In this document: positions 15,241 to 23,132 of the stretch, piece after piece
Layout: each line of letters starts with the position of its first letter
How positions within the stretch are numbered: the stretch's first letter is position 1
Origin: JAAYQA01 sp964510345
GTDB lineage: Bacteria > Bacillota > Clostridia > Tissierellales > Peptoniphilaceae
Reading direction: 5' to 3'
NCBI GenBank assembly: GCA_964510345.1
Contig: CAZEBB010000016.1
Span: forward strand, 1 to 38,369
DNA: 38,369 nucleotides
The notes under the pieces: model-generated
Database searches by the model: none
Seen by the model: the letters and a program-made list of their open reading frames with translations, nothing else
Told to the model about the DNA's origin: nothing
Made by a program: the position numbers and the translations under genes

Positions 15241-16158
15241 TTAGAAAATGATACTACCTATTCCGGCTAATGCAGGGATAGATAGGAGCGATAATAGGGT
15301 AGTGATCATTACTACCTGTGCACCGATTCTGGGATCATTCCCAAATTCACGGCTTAAGATAAATGTGTGGACGGCGGTTGGGCAGGCATAGGCTATCAAT
15401 AATGCCATTTTGATCTCAGCTTCGAGAAAAGGAAGGATCCAAAGGAAAAGAAGACATAACAGCGGTGCTGCGAGCAAACGGACAAACGCGACCTTATAGA
15501 AAGCGACCTCGGAGAAGGTCGCTTTCCATTGGCTCTGCGCCAGATAACATCCTAGGATCATCATCGCCAAAGGTGAGTTCATATTGGCAATATGTTGAAA
15601 GGCTGAATTCACCACAAGGGGAAATTCAATATTCAGGAGATAGAGTACTAATCCGAGAGAAGGCAGAATGATGCCAGGGTTTCGAAGCAGTCGATCGCGT
15701 GAGAGCGCCTTGGTGTTACCGGTTTGAAGATAGATACCGTAGGTAAAGACAAAGAAATTACTCACTAAGAGAACCATCGCTACATCGACCATCCCTTTTG
15801 ACCCGATGACGGCTTGCACCAAGGGGATGCCAATGAAACCGGCATTGGAAAACAAGGCAGCGTAGAAAAGTAGGAATTGCTCCTTTTTAGGAAAAAATAG
15901 GCGAGTCACCAAAAGGCTAAGCAACATCATTGCGATGTTGATGACCATCGATTGTAGCACGTATCGCCAATCAAAATACCCGATCAGATTTTGTAGCGAG
16001 TTGATTATCGTGACCGGGATGACCAAATAGACGAGGATGCTGGAAAGCTCTTTGATACTGTTGTCAGAGATGAAGTTTTTCTTGTATAGAAAGTAGCCAA
16101 AACCAGCGAGTAGAAACATGATGGACAGTTGTTGAAAGGTACTGATAAAAGCGGACAT
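15241..16158 (-). CDS. AEC family permease (auxin efflux carrier/malate permease type)
   Basis: A 305-aa membrane protein with about ten hydrophobic segments, matching the AEC family in length and in blocks such as NAGFIGIPLVQAVIG and PLAMMILGCYLAQ. Bacterial members move organic acids such as malate or citrate, and some act as exporters. It is transcribed leftwards directly behind the GntR regulator gene: its RBS TAAGGAG overlaps the regulator stop, 9 bases apart. It is therefore probably in the regulator's operon and under the same control as the divergent TRAP operon. It could export or exchange an acid produced by that pathway. It ends one base from the convergent gene at 15239, without a visible terminator. 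Confidence 0.88.
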   Translation of the reverse strand: MSAFISTFQQLSIMFLLAGFGYFLYKKNFISDNSIKELSSILVYLVIPVTIINSLQNLIGYFDWRYVLQSMVINIAMMLLSLLVTRLFFPKKEQFLLFYAALFSNAGFIGIPLVQAVIGSKGMVDVAMVLLVSNFFVFTYGIYLQTGNTKALSRDRLLRNPGIILPSLGLVLYLLNIEFPLVVNSAFQHIANMNSPLAMMILGCYLAQSQWKATFSEVAFYKVAFVRLLAAPLLCLLFLWILPFLEAEIKMALLIAYACPTAVHTFILSREFGNDPRIGAQVVMITTLLSLLSIPALAGIGSIIF

Positions 16159-16167
16159 TGCGTCTCC

Positions 16168-16830
16168 TTACAGCATTTCCTGACTGAATTCGCCTAAACG
16201 GCGAATCATTTCGATCGTTTTCTTTTGGTGATTGTAGGCAAAGAGCCCGGCTTCTTCTGCCTTTCCATCTTTGATAAGTTGAAGCAATTCTCTATGGTCA
16301 TCGGTGGATGCGGTCAGGTCCACGAACACAGGTGTAATCAGCCAAAGAACCTGATGGACCCAAACCATAAGGTTTGAATAGGTATGTTGCAACTGCCATA
16401 TATCGGTTAATTCAATAAGTTTGTCGTGATACCATCTGTCAAGAATGACCCACTCTCTCTTTTGTCCGTTTTTAGCACACTGATACATTTCTTCAATTTT
16501 TTCTTCAATCTCTTCTATGTGAGCCGGGTTGATTTGATGAAAACGCTCAGTGAGGTGCCGACAGGCCATTTGCGTCAGCATCGCTGTAATTTCATACCCG
16601 TCGGCCATTTCCGCATAGGTGTATTTACGTAAAAAACTACCCTGGTTCTTGCGCACTTCAACTAAACCATCCTGTTGTAAACGGCGTATGGCTTCTCGCA
16701 CGGGTGTGCGGCTCATACCCAATTGACTTGCAATTGTGGTTTCCGTTATCTTGTCACCGCTCTTTATCTCTCGTCGTGAGATCATATCCAGCATTTTTTC
16801 ATAAGCGATATCAGCCGATGATGAGTTCAT
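16168..16830 (-). CDS. GntR family transcriptional regulator, FadR/FCD subfamily
   Basis: A 220-aa regulator. Residues ~1-75 are a winged helix with the GntR pattern (SGDKITETTIASQLGMSRTP, VREAIRRLQQDGLVEV). The remainder is an all-helical FCD domain with LDRWYHDKLIEL, STDDHRELLQLI and FAYNHQKK, supplying the Asp/His residues that bind metal and ligand. The start at 16830 is preferred over an upstream in-frame ATG at 16863 because AGGAGG lies 6 bases before it. It is divergent from the second TRAP operon. Identical 10-mers of the palindromic type bound by FCD regulators lie just downstream of both promoters, so it probably represses itself, the AEC gene and the TRAP operon until a sugar acid or hydroxy acid ligand binds. 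Confidence 0.9.
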   Translation of the reverse strand: MNSSSADIAYEKMLDMISRREIKSGDKITETTIASQLGMSRTPVREAIRRLQQDGLVEVRKNQGSFLRKYTYAEMADGYEITAMLTQMACRHLTERFHQINPAHIEEIEEKIEEMYQCAKNGQKREWVILDRWYHDKLIELTDIWQLQHTYSNLMVWVHQVLWLITPVFVDLTASTDDHRELLQLIKDGKAEEAGLFAYNHQKKTIEMIRRLGEFSQEML

Positions 16831-16864
16831 TTCTTTCCTCCTAAACTCAAAGTAAAGCCTCAAA

Positions 16865-16874
16865 TTGTATGCAA
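16865..16874 (-). promoter_or_regulatory. Candidate GntR operator, regulator side
   Basis: TTGTATGCAA is a near-palindrome and is identical to the reverse complement of 17035-17044. It lies about 13 bases downstream of the regulator gene's -10 box, where a bound repressor would block transcription. Confidence 0.6.
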
Positions 16875-16886
16875 CTAGTTGGATAG

Positions 16887-16895
16887 ATTATACCA
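16887..16895 (-). promoter_or_regulatory. Extended -10 promoter for gntR-AEC
   Basis: On the minus strand TGG is followed by a perfect TATAAT (16892-16887), about 57 bases before ATG 16830. No clear -35 is seen. The intergenic stretch 16831-17137 (307 bases) contains this promoter, the divergent one at 16990 and the two operator candidates; the rest is AT-rich without further recognisable signals. Confidence 0.55.
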
Positions 16896-16989
16896 TAGAA
16901 ATGTGTCACACACGCACGTGACAAGGAAAATACCGTGAAAACGAGATTAAAACTGCAAATCGTTATTTAATTAATTCATAAGAAAACGC

Positions 16990-17018
16990 TTGACATATTG
17001 TCTGTTCGGCTATATAAT
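16990..17018 (+). promoter_or_regulatory. Consensus sigma-A promoter of the second TRAP operon
   Basis: A perfect TTGACA (16990-16995), a 17-base spacer and a perfect TATAAT (17013-17018). It is the strongest promoter in the window and would need tight repression, in line with the operator candidate right after it. It probably serves 17138-23891. Confidence 0.88.
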
Positions 17019-17034
17019 CATCTAAACTTCTAAA

Positions 17035-17044
17035 TTGCATACAA
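17035..17044 (+). promoter_or_regulatory. Candidate GntR operator, TRAP operon side
   Basis: TTGCATACAA is the exact reverse complement of the site at 16865-16874. It starts 17 bases downstream of the TATAAT, near +10, mirroring the geometry of the other site. Confidence 0.62.
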
Positions 17045-17137
17045 TCAAGTACGCAAATAATCTTATTAAAAATACAATAATATCAAAAATAAAATACATG
17101 TAACAATACAATATAGAATACATTAGAGGAGGATCGC

Positions 17138-17476
17138 ATGCTGAACATACTGATTATCGGTGTCGGGGGACTGCTTGGCGTAGTAGGAGTTCTCTCTTCA
17201 TTTCGGAGAGGCCACCTACTGAATCTGGCGTACTTTTTTTCGGATCATGACGAGCGTCAAGAGATGAAAACAGACCGGAAGGCATACCACATTCAATCCA
17301 CAATCTTCACTTTACTAGGTACAGCGATCACTCTATTTGGCATCGCGGGGATGACTGGAGATGACACGTACTATGCTTACGCAACTTTGGTGGCAATGGG
17401 AGCGTCAGCAATCTTGGTCGTCATCGCTGTGAAAGAGAAACTGGCTGTGAAAGAAAAATTGGAAAACGGAAAGTAG
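17138..17476 (+). CDS. Small membrane protein, possibly DUF3784-like
   Basis: A 112-aa protein with three hydrophobic segments: ~1-22 (start MLNILIIGVGGLLGVVGVL), ~52-70 (IFTLLGTAITLFGIAGM) and ~80-98. A charged loop lies between the first two, and the tail is Lys/Glu-rich. Spacing and size recall DUF3784 proteins, but I am not certain. It is the first gene behind the consensus promoter, with AGAGGAGG before ATG 17138. A 129-base spacer separates it from dctP; this spacer has three loosely similar CACGGGGA-type strings (near 17513, 17537 and 17571) of unknown meaning. It may be an accessory protein of the transporter, but nothing proves this. Confidence 0.65.
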   Translation: MLNILIIGVGGLLGVVGVLSSFRRGHLLNLAYFFSDHDERQEMKTDRKAYHIQSTIFTLLGTAITLFGIAGMTGDDTYYAYATLVAMGASAILVVIAVKEKLAVKEKLENGK

Positions 17477-17605
17477 CGCTGCTTTCATTTTCATAACACG
17501 ATGCAAATTTTACACGGGGAGGAGTTAGAACGAGTCACACAGGGGGAATTGTGCTGCGCATAGCTTCGCACACGGGGATCGACAGATTAATTACAGGAGG
17601 AACAA

Positions 17606-18655
17606 ATGAGTTTTTGCCGATCAAAAAGAGTTAAGGCATTCGCTTTGGCGTTTGCGCTGATCATGATTATGGGAGTTTTCTCAGGTTGCACGCAAACATC
17701 ACAAGTTGAACAGACCGGGGATACGTCAAAGTACCCAAAGATGAAACTGAGAATGACAGTCAACGGAACATCCATTGCGACGGATACGGTATCCGCACAA
17801 AAGTTCGCTGAACTCGTCGCAGAAGGATCCGGAAATAATATTCAAATCACCGTTTTTTCTGACGACCAGCTTGCCGGAGGCAATATGTCAAAAGGGGTTG
17901 AGATGGTTGCGCAAGGCGCTACGGAGATCTCAGCATATGCAACCTCAGTATTAGCCGCGTTAGATCAACGATTAATGGTTGGAGCATTACCATGGTTGTT
18001 TGACGATTATACAGAAGCTCGAAGAATTATCGATGAAACAGGCGGTGCGTATTATGCAAGTCTCCTTAAAGAAAAGGGATTGCACTACTTAGGGTCAACA
18101 CATAACGGGTTTCGACAACTGACAAACGGTAAGCATCCCGTTACGAAGCCGGAAGACCTGTTCGGTTTGAAAGTACGAATACCCGGAGGGCAGATTTATC
18201 GTGAATTCTGGCAAGCCTTTAAAGCGGATCCGGTGGCGATGAGCTGGGGAGAAGTATATACCGCGTTACAGCAAGGAACGTTAGATGGACAGGAAAACGG
18301 CTATAGTGTCACCAACTCTGCGAATGTATTCGAAGTCCAAAAATATATGACGGAGTGGAATTACACTTACGAGCAGTACTTATTCATTGTGAATCAACAC
18401 GTGTGGGATCGATTCACACCGGAAACTCAACAACTCTTGCAAGAAGCTGCCACGGAAGCCTGTGAATGGGGTCGAGATAAAGTGGAACGCGAAGAGATCG
18501 AATTGCGGGAAAAATTTATCGCATCAGGCGTGGAAGTTCATATTCCAACAGAAGAAGAGATGGTAGCATTCAAAGATGTCGTCAAGTCCATGATTGCCCA
18601 ATACGCAGAAGCGTATGGTCCGGAAGCTGCCGCTGCTTTCCACTTAAACGAATAG
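17606..18655 (+). CDS. dctP: TRAP transporter substrate-binding lipoprotein DctP (second system)
   Basis: A 349-aa DctP family receptor. A basic start and long hydrophobic signal end in FSGC (Cys28), so it is a lipoprotein. The carboxylate-binding Arg is at about residue 191 (FGLKVRIPGG), followed by the family block MSWGEVYTALQQGTLDGQEN. It differs clearly from the first DctP in this window, so a different ligand is expected. AGGAGG precedes ATG 17606. It belongs to the operon with dctQ, dctM, a hydroxyacid dehydrogenase, transketolase and an SDR, so the ligand is probably an acidic sugar derivative or hydroxy acid. Confidence 0.92.
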   Translation: MSFCRSKRVKAFALAFALIMIMGVFSGCTQTSQVEQTGDTSKYPKMKLRMTVNGTSIATDTVSAQKFAELVAEGSGNNIQITVFSDDQLAGGNMSKGVEMVAQGATEISAYATSVLAALDQRLMVGALPWLFDDYTEARRIIDETGGAYYASLLKEKGLHYLGSTHNGFRQLTNGKHPVTKPEDLFGLKVRIPGGQIYREFWQAFKADPVAMSWGEVYTALQQGTLDGQENGYSVTNSANVFEVQKYMTEWNYTYEQYLFIVNQHVWDRFTPETQQLLQEAATEACEWGRDKVEREEIELREKFIASGVEVHIPTEEEMVAFKDVVKSMIAQYAEAYGPEAAAAFHLNE

Positions 18656-18665
18656 GAGGAGCGAG

Positions 18666-19154
18666 ATGAGAAGAGTATTCGACAAAATCGAAGAATGGNN
18701 NNNNNNNNTTGCATTTATCAGCCTATTTGTCATGACGCTGATCACCTTTGCCAATGTTATCATGCGACAGTTTGCAGGACTTTCACTTTCATTTACCGAA
18801 GAGATCTCGGTGAATATGTTCGTTCTCGTTACCTTAATGGGCACATCGATCGCAGCCAAACGAAATGAACACTTAGGGGTTACGGCTCTCTATGACAAAA
18901 TGCCGTTTAAAGCAAGAAAAGCTTCTAAACTTTTTGGTATTGGAGTGACCTTAATCTATCTCGTCATTGTCGTGATCTACGGAATCCGTATGGTCTATGG
19001 AGAGCTTATTTTGGAGCAAAAGACTCCGACCATGCAGTGGCCGGAATGGATATTTGGATCATTTGTGGTCATCGGTGCCATCCTAATCTTGATTCGTTAT
19101 TTATATCGATTCGTGGATGTGTTGAATATTAAAGAAGAGGTGAGTAAAGAATGA
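18666..19154 (+). CDS. dctQ: TRAP transporter small membrane subunit DctQ (second system), contains a 10-N gap
   Basis: A 162-aa DctQ protein with about four membrane segments and the family block LSFTEEISVNMFVLVTLMG. Ten N at 18699-18708 remove about four residues near residue 12, at the start of the first helix; the frame stays open across the gap as printed. RBS TAGGAGGAG follows the dctP stop directly. The stop overlaps the dctM start (ATGA, 19151-19154). Confidence 0.9.
   Translation: MRRVFDKIEEWXXXXAFISLFVMTLITFANVIMRQFAGLSLSFTEEISVNMFVLVTLMGTSIAAKRNEHLGVTALYDKMPFKARKASKLFGIGVTLIYLVIVVIYGIRMVYGELILEQKTPTMQWPEWIFGSFVVIGAILILIRYLYRFVDVLNIKEEVSKE
18699..18708. other. Short assembly gap (10 N)
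   Basis: Ten unknown bases inside dctQ. Unlike the 100-N gap, the flanks are not duplicated, and the printed length keeps the reading frame. Confidence 0.95.
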
Positions 19155-20431
19155 CAGCCGCCGTATTATTTATTTCGTTTGCCTTTTTATTGGCGATAGC
19201 GACACCGATTTCTATCGCTCTCGGCATCTCGAGTCTGTTGGCTCTACTGATTGAAGGAGTCGACTTGATCACCATTCCGATCAATATCTATTCAGCGACG
19301 AGTAAATGGGTGCTGATGGCCATCCCGTTCTTTATTCTCGGTGGAAATATCATGGACAAAGCGGGCATATCAAGACGCCTAATTCGACTGGCAGATACCG
19401 CTGTCGGCCACAGAAAGGGCGGGATGGCCATCGTTTGTGTCGTCGTCGCGTGCTTTTTTGCCGCAATCTCCGGTTCAGGACCTGCGACAGTTGCTGCTCT
19501 TGGAATGATCCTCATTCCTGCGATGGCTGCCAGCGGTTACGATACTCCTTTTTCATCGGCATTGATGGCAACGTCCGGAGCCATCGGTGTCGTTATCCCG
19601 CCGTCGATTACTTTCGTCGTGTATGGTTCGATTGCAGGAGCTTCCGTTGGAAAGCTCTTTATGGGAGGCATGGTTCCCGGAATTCTTATGGGTGTAGCTT
19701 TTGCAATTACAGCGATCATCTACGGTAAGAAAAGCTGCAATCTAATTGCAAAAGAGAAGGCGACAGGGAAAGAAAAATGGATTGCCTTCAAAGACTCCTT
19801 CTGGGGATTGCTGATGCCGGTCATCATCCTAGGCGGTATCTATGGAGGGTTTTTTACACCGACAGAGGCTGCTGCATTTTCGGCTGTATATGGGCTCGTC
19901 GTTGGACTGTTCATCTATAAAGATCTGAAGATGAAAGATATCTGGACAATTTTTAATGACTCCATTTCTACTTCGGCGACCATCATGTGGATCACGGCGA
20001 ATGCTTCTGTGTTTGCATGGGTGTTGACGGTTTCCGGAATCAAAGAGGTAATCACTTCCGCCTTTACCAACTTTACCGGAGGAAGCACGATTATTTTCTA
20101 CATCATCGTCAATATTGTACTGCTCTTGGCAGGGATGCTTCTTGACTCAACATCCGCACTGTACATCTTCACCCCTCTCTTTATTCCGGTTGCCAAAGCG
20201 CTCGGCGTCGATCTCGTGCATTTGGGTGTGGTCATGATCGTCAACTTAGCCATCGGTTTGTTTACACCTCCGGTCGGTGTCAACTTATACGTCGCCTGCT
20301 CGGTCTCTAAGATTTCATTGGAAAAGATACTGCGTCCAACGATGATACTACTGGGGTCTGCGCTGATCGTGCTTCTATTGGTTACGTATATTCCGGCGAT
20401 CTCTATGACACTGCCGAACTTAATGAAGTAG
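19151..20431 (+). CDS. dctM: TRAP transporter large permease subunit DctM (second system)
   Basis: A 426-aa DctM family permease with about a dozen membrane segments. Signatures: AIPFFILGGNIMDKAGISRR, AAISGSGPATVAALGMILIP, GVVIPPSITFVVYGSIAGAS, GGIYGGFFTPTEAAAFSAVY and NLAIGLFTPPVGVNLYV. It forms the sodium-coupled channel with DctQ. It overlaps dctQ by 4 bases and is followed almost immediately by the dehydrogenase gene. Confidence 0.95.
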   Translation: MTAAVLFISFAFLLAIATPISIALGISSLLALLIEGVDLITIPINIYSATSKWVLMAIPFFILGGNIMDKAGISRRLIRLADTAVGHRKGGMAIVCVVVACFFAAISGSGPATVAALGMILIPAMAASGYDTPFSSALMATSGAIGVVIPPSITFVVYGSIAGASVGKLFMGGMVPGILMGVAFAITAIIYGKKSCNLIAKEKATGKEKWIAFKDSFWGLLMPVIILGGIYGGFFTPTEAAAFSAVYGLVVGLFIYKDLKMKDIWTIFNDSISTSATIMWITANASVFAWVLTVSGIKEVITSAFTNFTGGSTIIFYIIVNIVLLLAGMLLDSTSALYIFTPLFIPVAKALGVDLVHLGVVMIVNLAIGLFTPPVGVNLYVACSVSKISLEKILRPTMILLGSALIVLLLVTYIPAISMTLPNLMK

Positions 20432-20440
20432 GGGATGAAA

Positions 20441-21334
20441 ATGTCCAAAATTGGATTTATCGGTTTAGGGATCATGGGAAAACCCATGGCCCTAAACCTC
20501 ATAAAAAACGGAACAGAGTTGATCGTGAACGACATAGTATCTGAAGCAGTTGATGCGCTCACGACCGTCGGTGCCACCTATGGGACTTATCAACAGATTG
20601 CGGAGCAGGCAGAGATCATCTTTACAATTCTGCCCAATGGGCCGATTGTTGAAGCCGTCTTGTTTGGAGAGAACGGATTGGCACAATATTTAGAGCCGGG
20701 TCAGATCGTATCAGACTTGAGTTCGGTCAGCCCCGTTGAAGCGCGTTCCTTTGGAGAGAGACTCTGCTCTCAAGGCGTACGATTCATGGATTCTCCGGTC
20801 AGCGGTGGCGAACCGAAAGCCATCGACGGATCGCTCTATTTTATGGCAGGTGGAGAGGAGAGTACCTTTGCCACACTAAAGCCGTATTTCTTACAAATGG
20901 GGGCCTCAGCGGTTTTGACGGGTCCGGTTGGCAGCGGGTGTATCACAAAATTAGCCAATCAAATCATTGTGAATTTAAATATTGCGACGATATCTGAAGC
21001 GCTCATCCTTGCAAAAAAAGCCGGTGCCGATGTTGAAAAGGTATACGAGGCGATCCGGGGAGGAGCAGCGGGAAGTGTCATGTTAGATGCGAAGGCTCCG
21101 ATGATGATGGATCGTAACTTCGTGCCCGGTGGCAAGATATCCATCAACCGAAAAGATATTGGCAATGTGATTGCCGAAGCGCATGCCATCGACTGCCCGG
21201 TACCTTTGACAGCGCAATTGTACGAAATAATGCAAGCCCTGAAGGTCGCTGGACAGATGGATGAGGATCACGGAAGCATCGTCAAGTACTTTGAACGCCT
21301 TGCAGGCGTCGAAGTGACAAGAACTCCACAATAG
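20441..21334 (+). CDS. Beta-hydroxyacid dehydrogenase, GarR/HIBADH family
   Basis: A 297-aa NAD(P)-dependent beta-hydroxyacid dehydrogenase. ATG 20441 fits the AGGGG site better than ATG 20435, which abuts it. Visible motifs: FIGLGIMGKPMALNL (cofactor binding), DSPVSGGEPKAIDGSL (substrate binding) and GSGCITKLANQIIV, which contains the catalytic Lys and the Asn of the family. The closest described enzymes are tartronate semialdehyde (2-hydroxy-3-oxopropionate) reductase GarR/GlxR, 3-hydroxyisobutyrate dehydrogenase and the sulfolactaldehyde reductase YihU. Within this operon it probably reduces or oxidises a short aldehyde or hydroxy acid made from the imported compound. The precise substrate cannot be read from the sequence. 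Confidence 0.88.
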   Translation: MSKIGFIGLGIMGKPMALNLIKNGTELIVNDIVSEAVDALTTVGATYGTYQQIAEQAEIIFTILPNGPIVEAVLFGENGLAQYLEPGQIVSDLSSVSPVEARSFGERLCSQGVRFMDSPVSGGEPKAIDGSLYFMAGGEESTFATLKPYFLQMGASAVLTGPVGSGCITKLANQIIVNLNIATISEALILAKKAGADVEKVYEAIRGGAAGSVMLDAKAPMMMDRNFVPGGKISINRKDIGNVIAEAHAIDCPVPLTAQLYEIMQALKVAGQMDEDHGSIVKYFERLAGVEVTRTPQ

Positions 21335-21349
21335 TGAAAGGAGATTTAC

Positions 21350-22183
21350 TTGAAAAAAACAGTAGAAGAGTTAAAGCAGATTGCGATTGAACGCAGAAAA
21401 GACGTTTTGACTATGATTCATAAAGCACAGAGTGGACATCCCGGAGGTGCGCTGTCGGCAACGGATGCCATTGTGGCTACTTATTACGGAGAAATGAACA
21501 TTGATCCTAAAAATCCGAAGTGGGAAGATCGTGATCGCTTTGTATTGTCTAAAGGACATGTTTGTCCCATTCAGTATGCGGTTTTGGCTGACCTTGGATT
21601 TGTTCCCGAAGAGACGATCTACACCCTTCGCGAGTACGGTTCACCTTTTCAGGGGCACCCGGCGATGGAAAAATGCCCGGGGATTGATATTTCCACCGGC
21701 TCGTTAGGCCAAGGACTCTCGGCTGCAGTCGGTATGGCGCTTGCTGCCAAACGAGACGGCAAAGACTATCGTGTATTCGCGATGATGGGCGATGGAGAAA
21801 TGCAGGAAGGTCAGATTTGGGAAGCCATTATGAGCGCTTCGCACTATCACTTAGACAATCTCGTTGCATTTGTCGATAACAATCAGTTGCAACTCGATGG
21901 CTATACATGGGAAGTCAACGACAACTATGACTTCGTAAAGAAATTTGTCGCATTCGGGTGGGACGCATTTTCTGTAGCGGATGGAAATGACATGCAGATG
22001 ATTTGCGACGTGATGGAACAAATTCGGCATCAGGACAATGGCAAACCAAAAGCCATCATTCTGAACACGAAAAAAGGGCGTGGCGTTTCCTTTATGGAAG
22101 ATGTCTGCGACTGGCATGGGAAAGCGCCAAATGATGAACAGTTTGCGATGGCGATGAAGGAATTGGAAGGAGGGCTCAAATAA
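21350..22183 (+). CDS. Transketolase, N-terminal (thiamine diphosphate binding) subunit
   Basis: A 277-aa subunit of a two-gene transketolase. It starts at TTG 21350 behind AAAGGAG. HKAQSGHPGGALSATDAI and LSKGHVCPIQYAVLADLGF are family blocks. MMGDGEMQEGQIWEA with the later Asn (AFVDNNQLQ) is the thiamine diphosphate/magnesium motif. With the following gene it transfers two-carbon ketol units between sugars. Split transketolases often sit in catabolic operons of Bacillota, for example those for apulose-4-phosphate or sulfofructose. The operon shows no sugar kinase, so the ketose may be unphosphorylated. The gene is coupled to the next by TAATG. Confidence 0.92.
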   Translation: MKKTVEELKQIAIERRKDVLTMIHKAQSGHPGGALSATDAIVATYYGEMNIDPKNPKWEDRDRFVLSKGHVCPIQYAVLADLGFVPEETIYTLREYGSPFQGHPAMEKCPGIDISTGSLGQGLSAAVGMALAAKRDGKDYRVFAMMGDGEMQEGQIWEAIMSASHYHLDNLVAFVDNNQLQLDGYTWEVNDNYDFVKKFVAFGWDAFSVADGNDMQMICDVMEQIRHQDNGKPKAIILNTKKGRGVSFMEDVCDWHGKAPNDEQFAMAMKELEGGLK

Positions 22184-23121
22184 TGACGGATGTTGTAAAA
22201 GTTGCAACCAGAGACGGATTCGGTGAAGAAGTCGTCGCCCTTGGAAAAGAAAACAAAAACATCTATGTGATCGATGCAGACATCGGGAAATCCTGTAAAA
22301 CAAGCGAGTTTAAAATCAACCTGCCGGAGCAATATGTCAATGTCGGGATCGCTGAACAAAACTGCGCGGGAATCGCCGCAGGACTGGCAACGACAGGCAA
22401 GATCCCCTTCATTGTAACATACGCCATTTTCGGATCTATGCGCATGGGGGAACAGATTCGCCAGTCCATCTGCTATCCGAATTTAAATGTCAAAATCGCG
22501 TGTTCACATGGAGGCCTGACACCGGCGAATGACGGTGGTTCACACCAGGCGATCGAGGACATGGGAGTGCTTCGCACATTGCCGAACATGACCGTTGTGA
22601 TGCCGGCGGATGTTAATGCGACAAAGAAACTCGTACGTGCAGCGGCGGAATATTATGGTCCAGTGTATCTTCGATTCACGCGCGATGCGATGCCGATTAT
22701 TTATTCCGAAGACGAAGAGTTTGAGTTAGGCAAAGCAAAAGCGATTCGTGAGGGTACGGATGTTGCGATTATCGCAAACGGAGATACCGTCCGTTTAGGA
22801 TTAGAAGCAGCTAATGCATTGGAACAAGAAGGCGTTTCTGTACGATTGGTCGATATGCATACCATCAAACCGTTGGATGAGGATGAAGTCAAACGATGCA
22901 TCAAAATCGGGAGAATCGTCACAGTAGAAGATCACAATAAATATAATGGACTCGGTTCAGCTGTCGCCGAAGTCGTCGCGCAAGAAGGTGGAGCGGTCCA
23001 ACGCATCGTTGCGATCCAAGATAAGTTCGGAGAGTCGGCACCGTATGAGAAATTACTCGAATTGAACGGCATCACGGTGGAAAATATTATTGCCCAAACA
23101 AAAGAGTTACTTAATAGATAA
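22183..23121 (+). CDS. Transketolase, C-terminal (pyrimidine binding) subunit
   Basis: A 312-aa partner of the preceding gene, with its start overlapping the previous stop by one base. VNVGIAEQNCAGIAAGLA holds the catalytic Glu that activates thiamine diphosphate. CSHGGLTPANDGGSHQAIED and YLRFTRDAMP are typical of the central domain, and the C-terminal domain starts near GTDVAIIANGDTVRLGLEAA. Both halves together equal a full-length transketolase or DXS-like enzyme. Stoichiometric expression is expected from the coupling. Confidence 0.92.
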   Translation: MTDVVKVATRDGFGEEVVALGKENKNIYVIDADIGKSCKTSEFKINLPEQYVNVGIAEQNCAGIAAGLATTGKIPFIVTYAIFGSMRMGEQIRQSICYPNLNVKIACSHGGLTPANDGGSHQAIEDMGVLRTLPNMTVVMPADVNATKKLVRAAAEYYGPVYLRFTRDAMPIIYSEDEEFELGKAKAIREGTDVAIIANGDTVRLGLEAANALEQEGVSVRLVDMHTIKPLDEDEVKRCIKIGRIVTVEDHNKYNGLGSAVAEVVAQEGGAVQRIVAIQDKFGESAPYEKLLELNGITVENIIAQTKELLNR

Positions 23122-23132
23122 GGAGAAGAAAT

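Noticed and set aside
17513..17580. Three CACGGGGA-like strings before the second dctP as a regulator array
   Set aside because: Spacing and sequence are irregular and no matching regulator or palindrome is seen; they are only mentioned in the gene entry.
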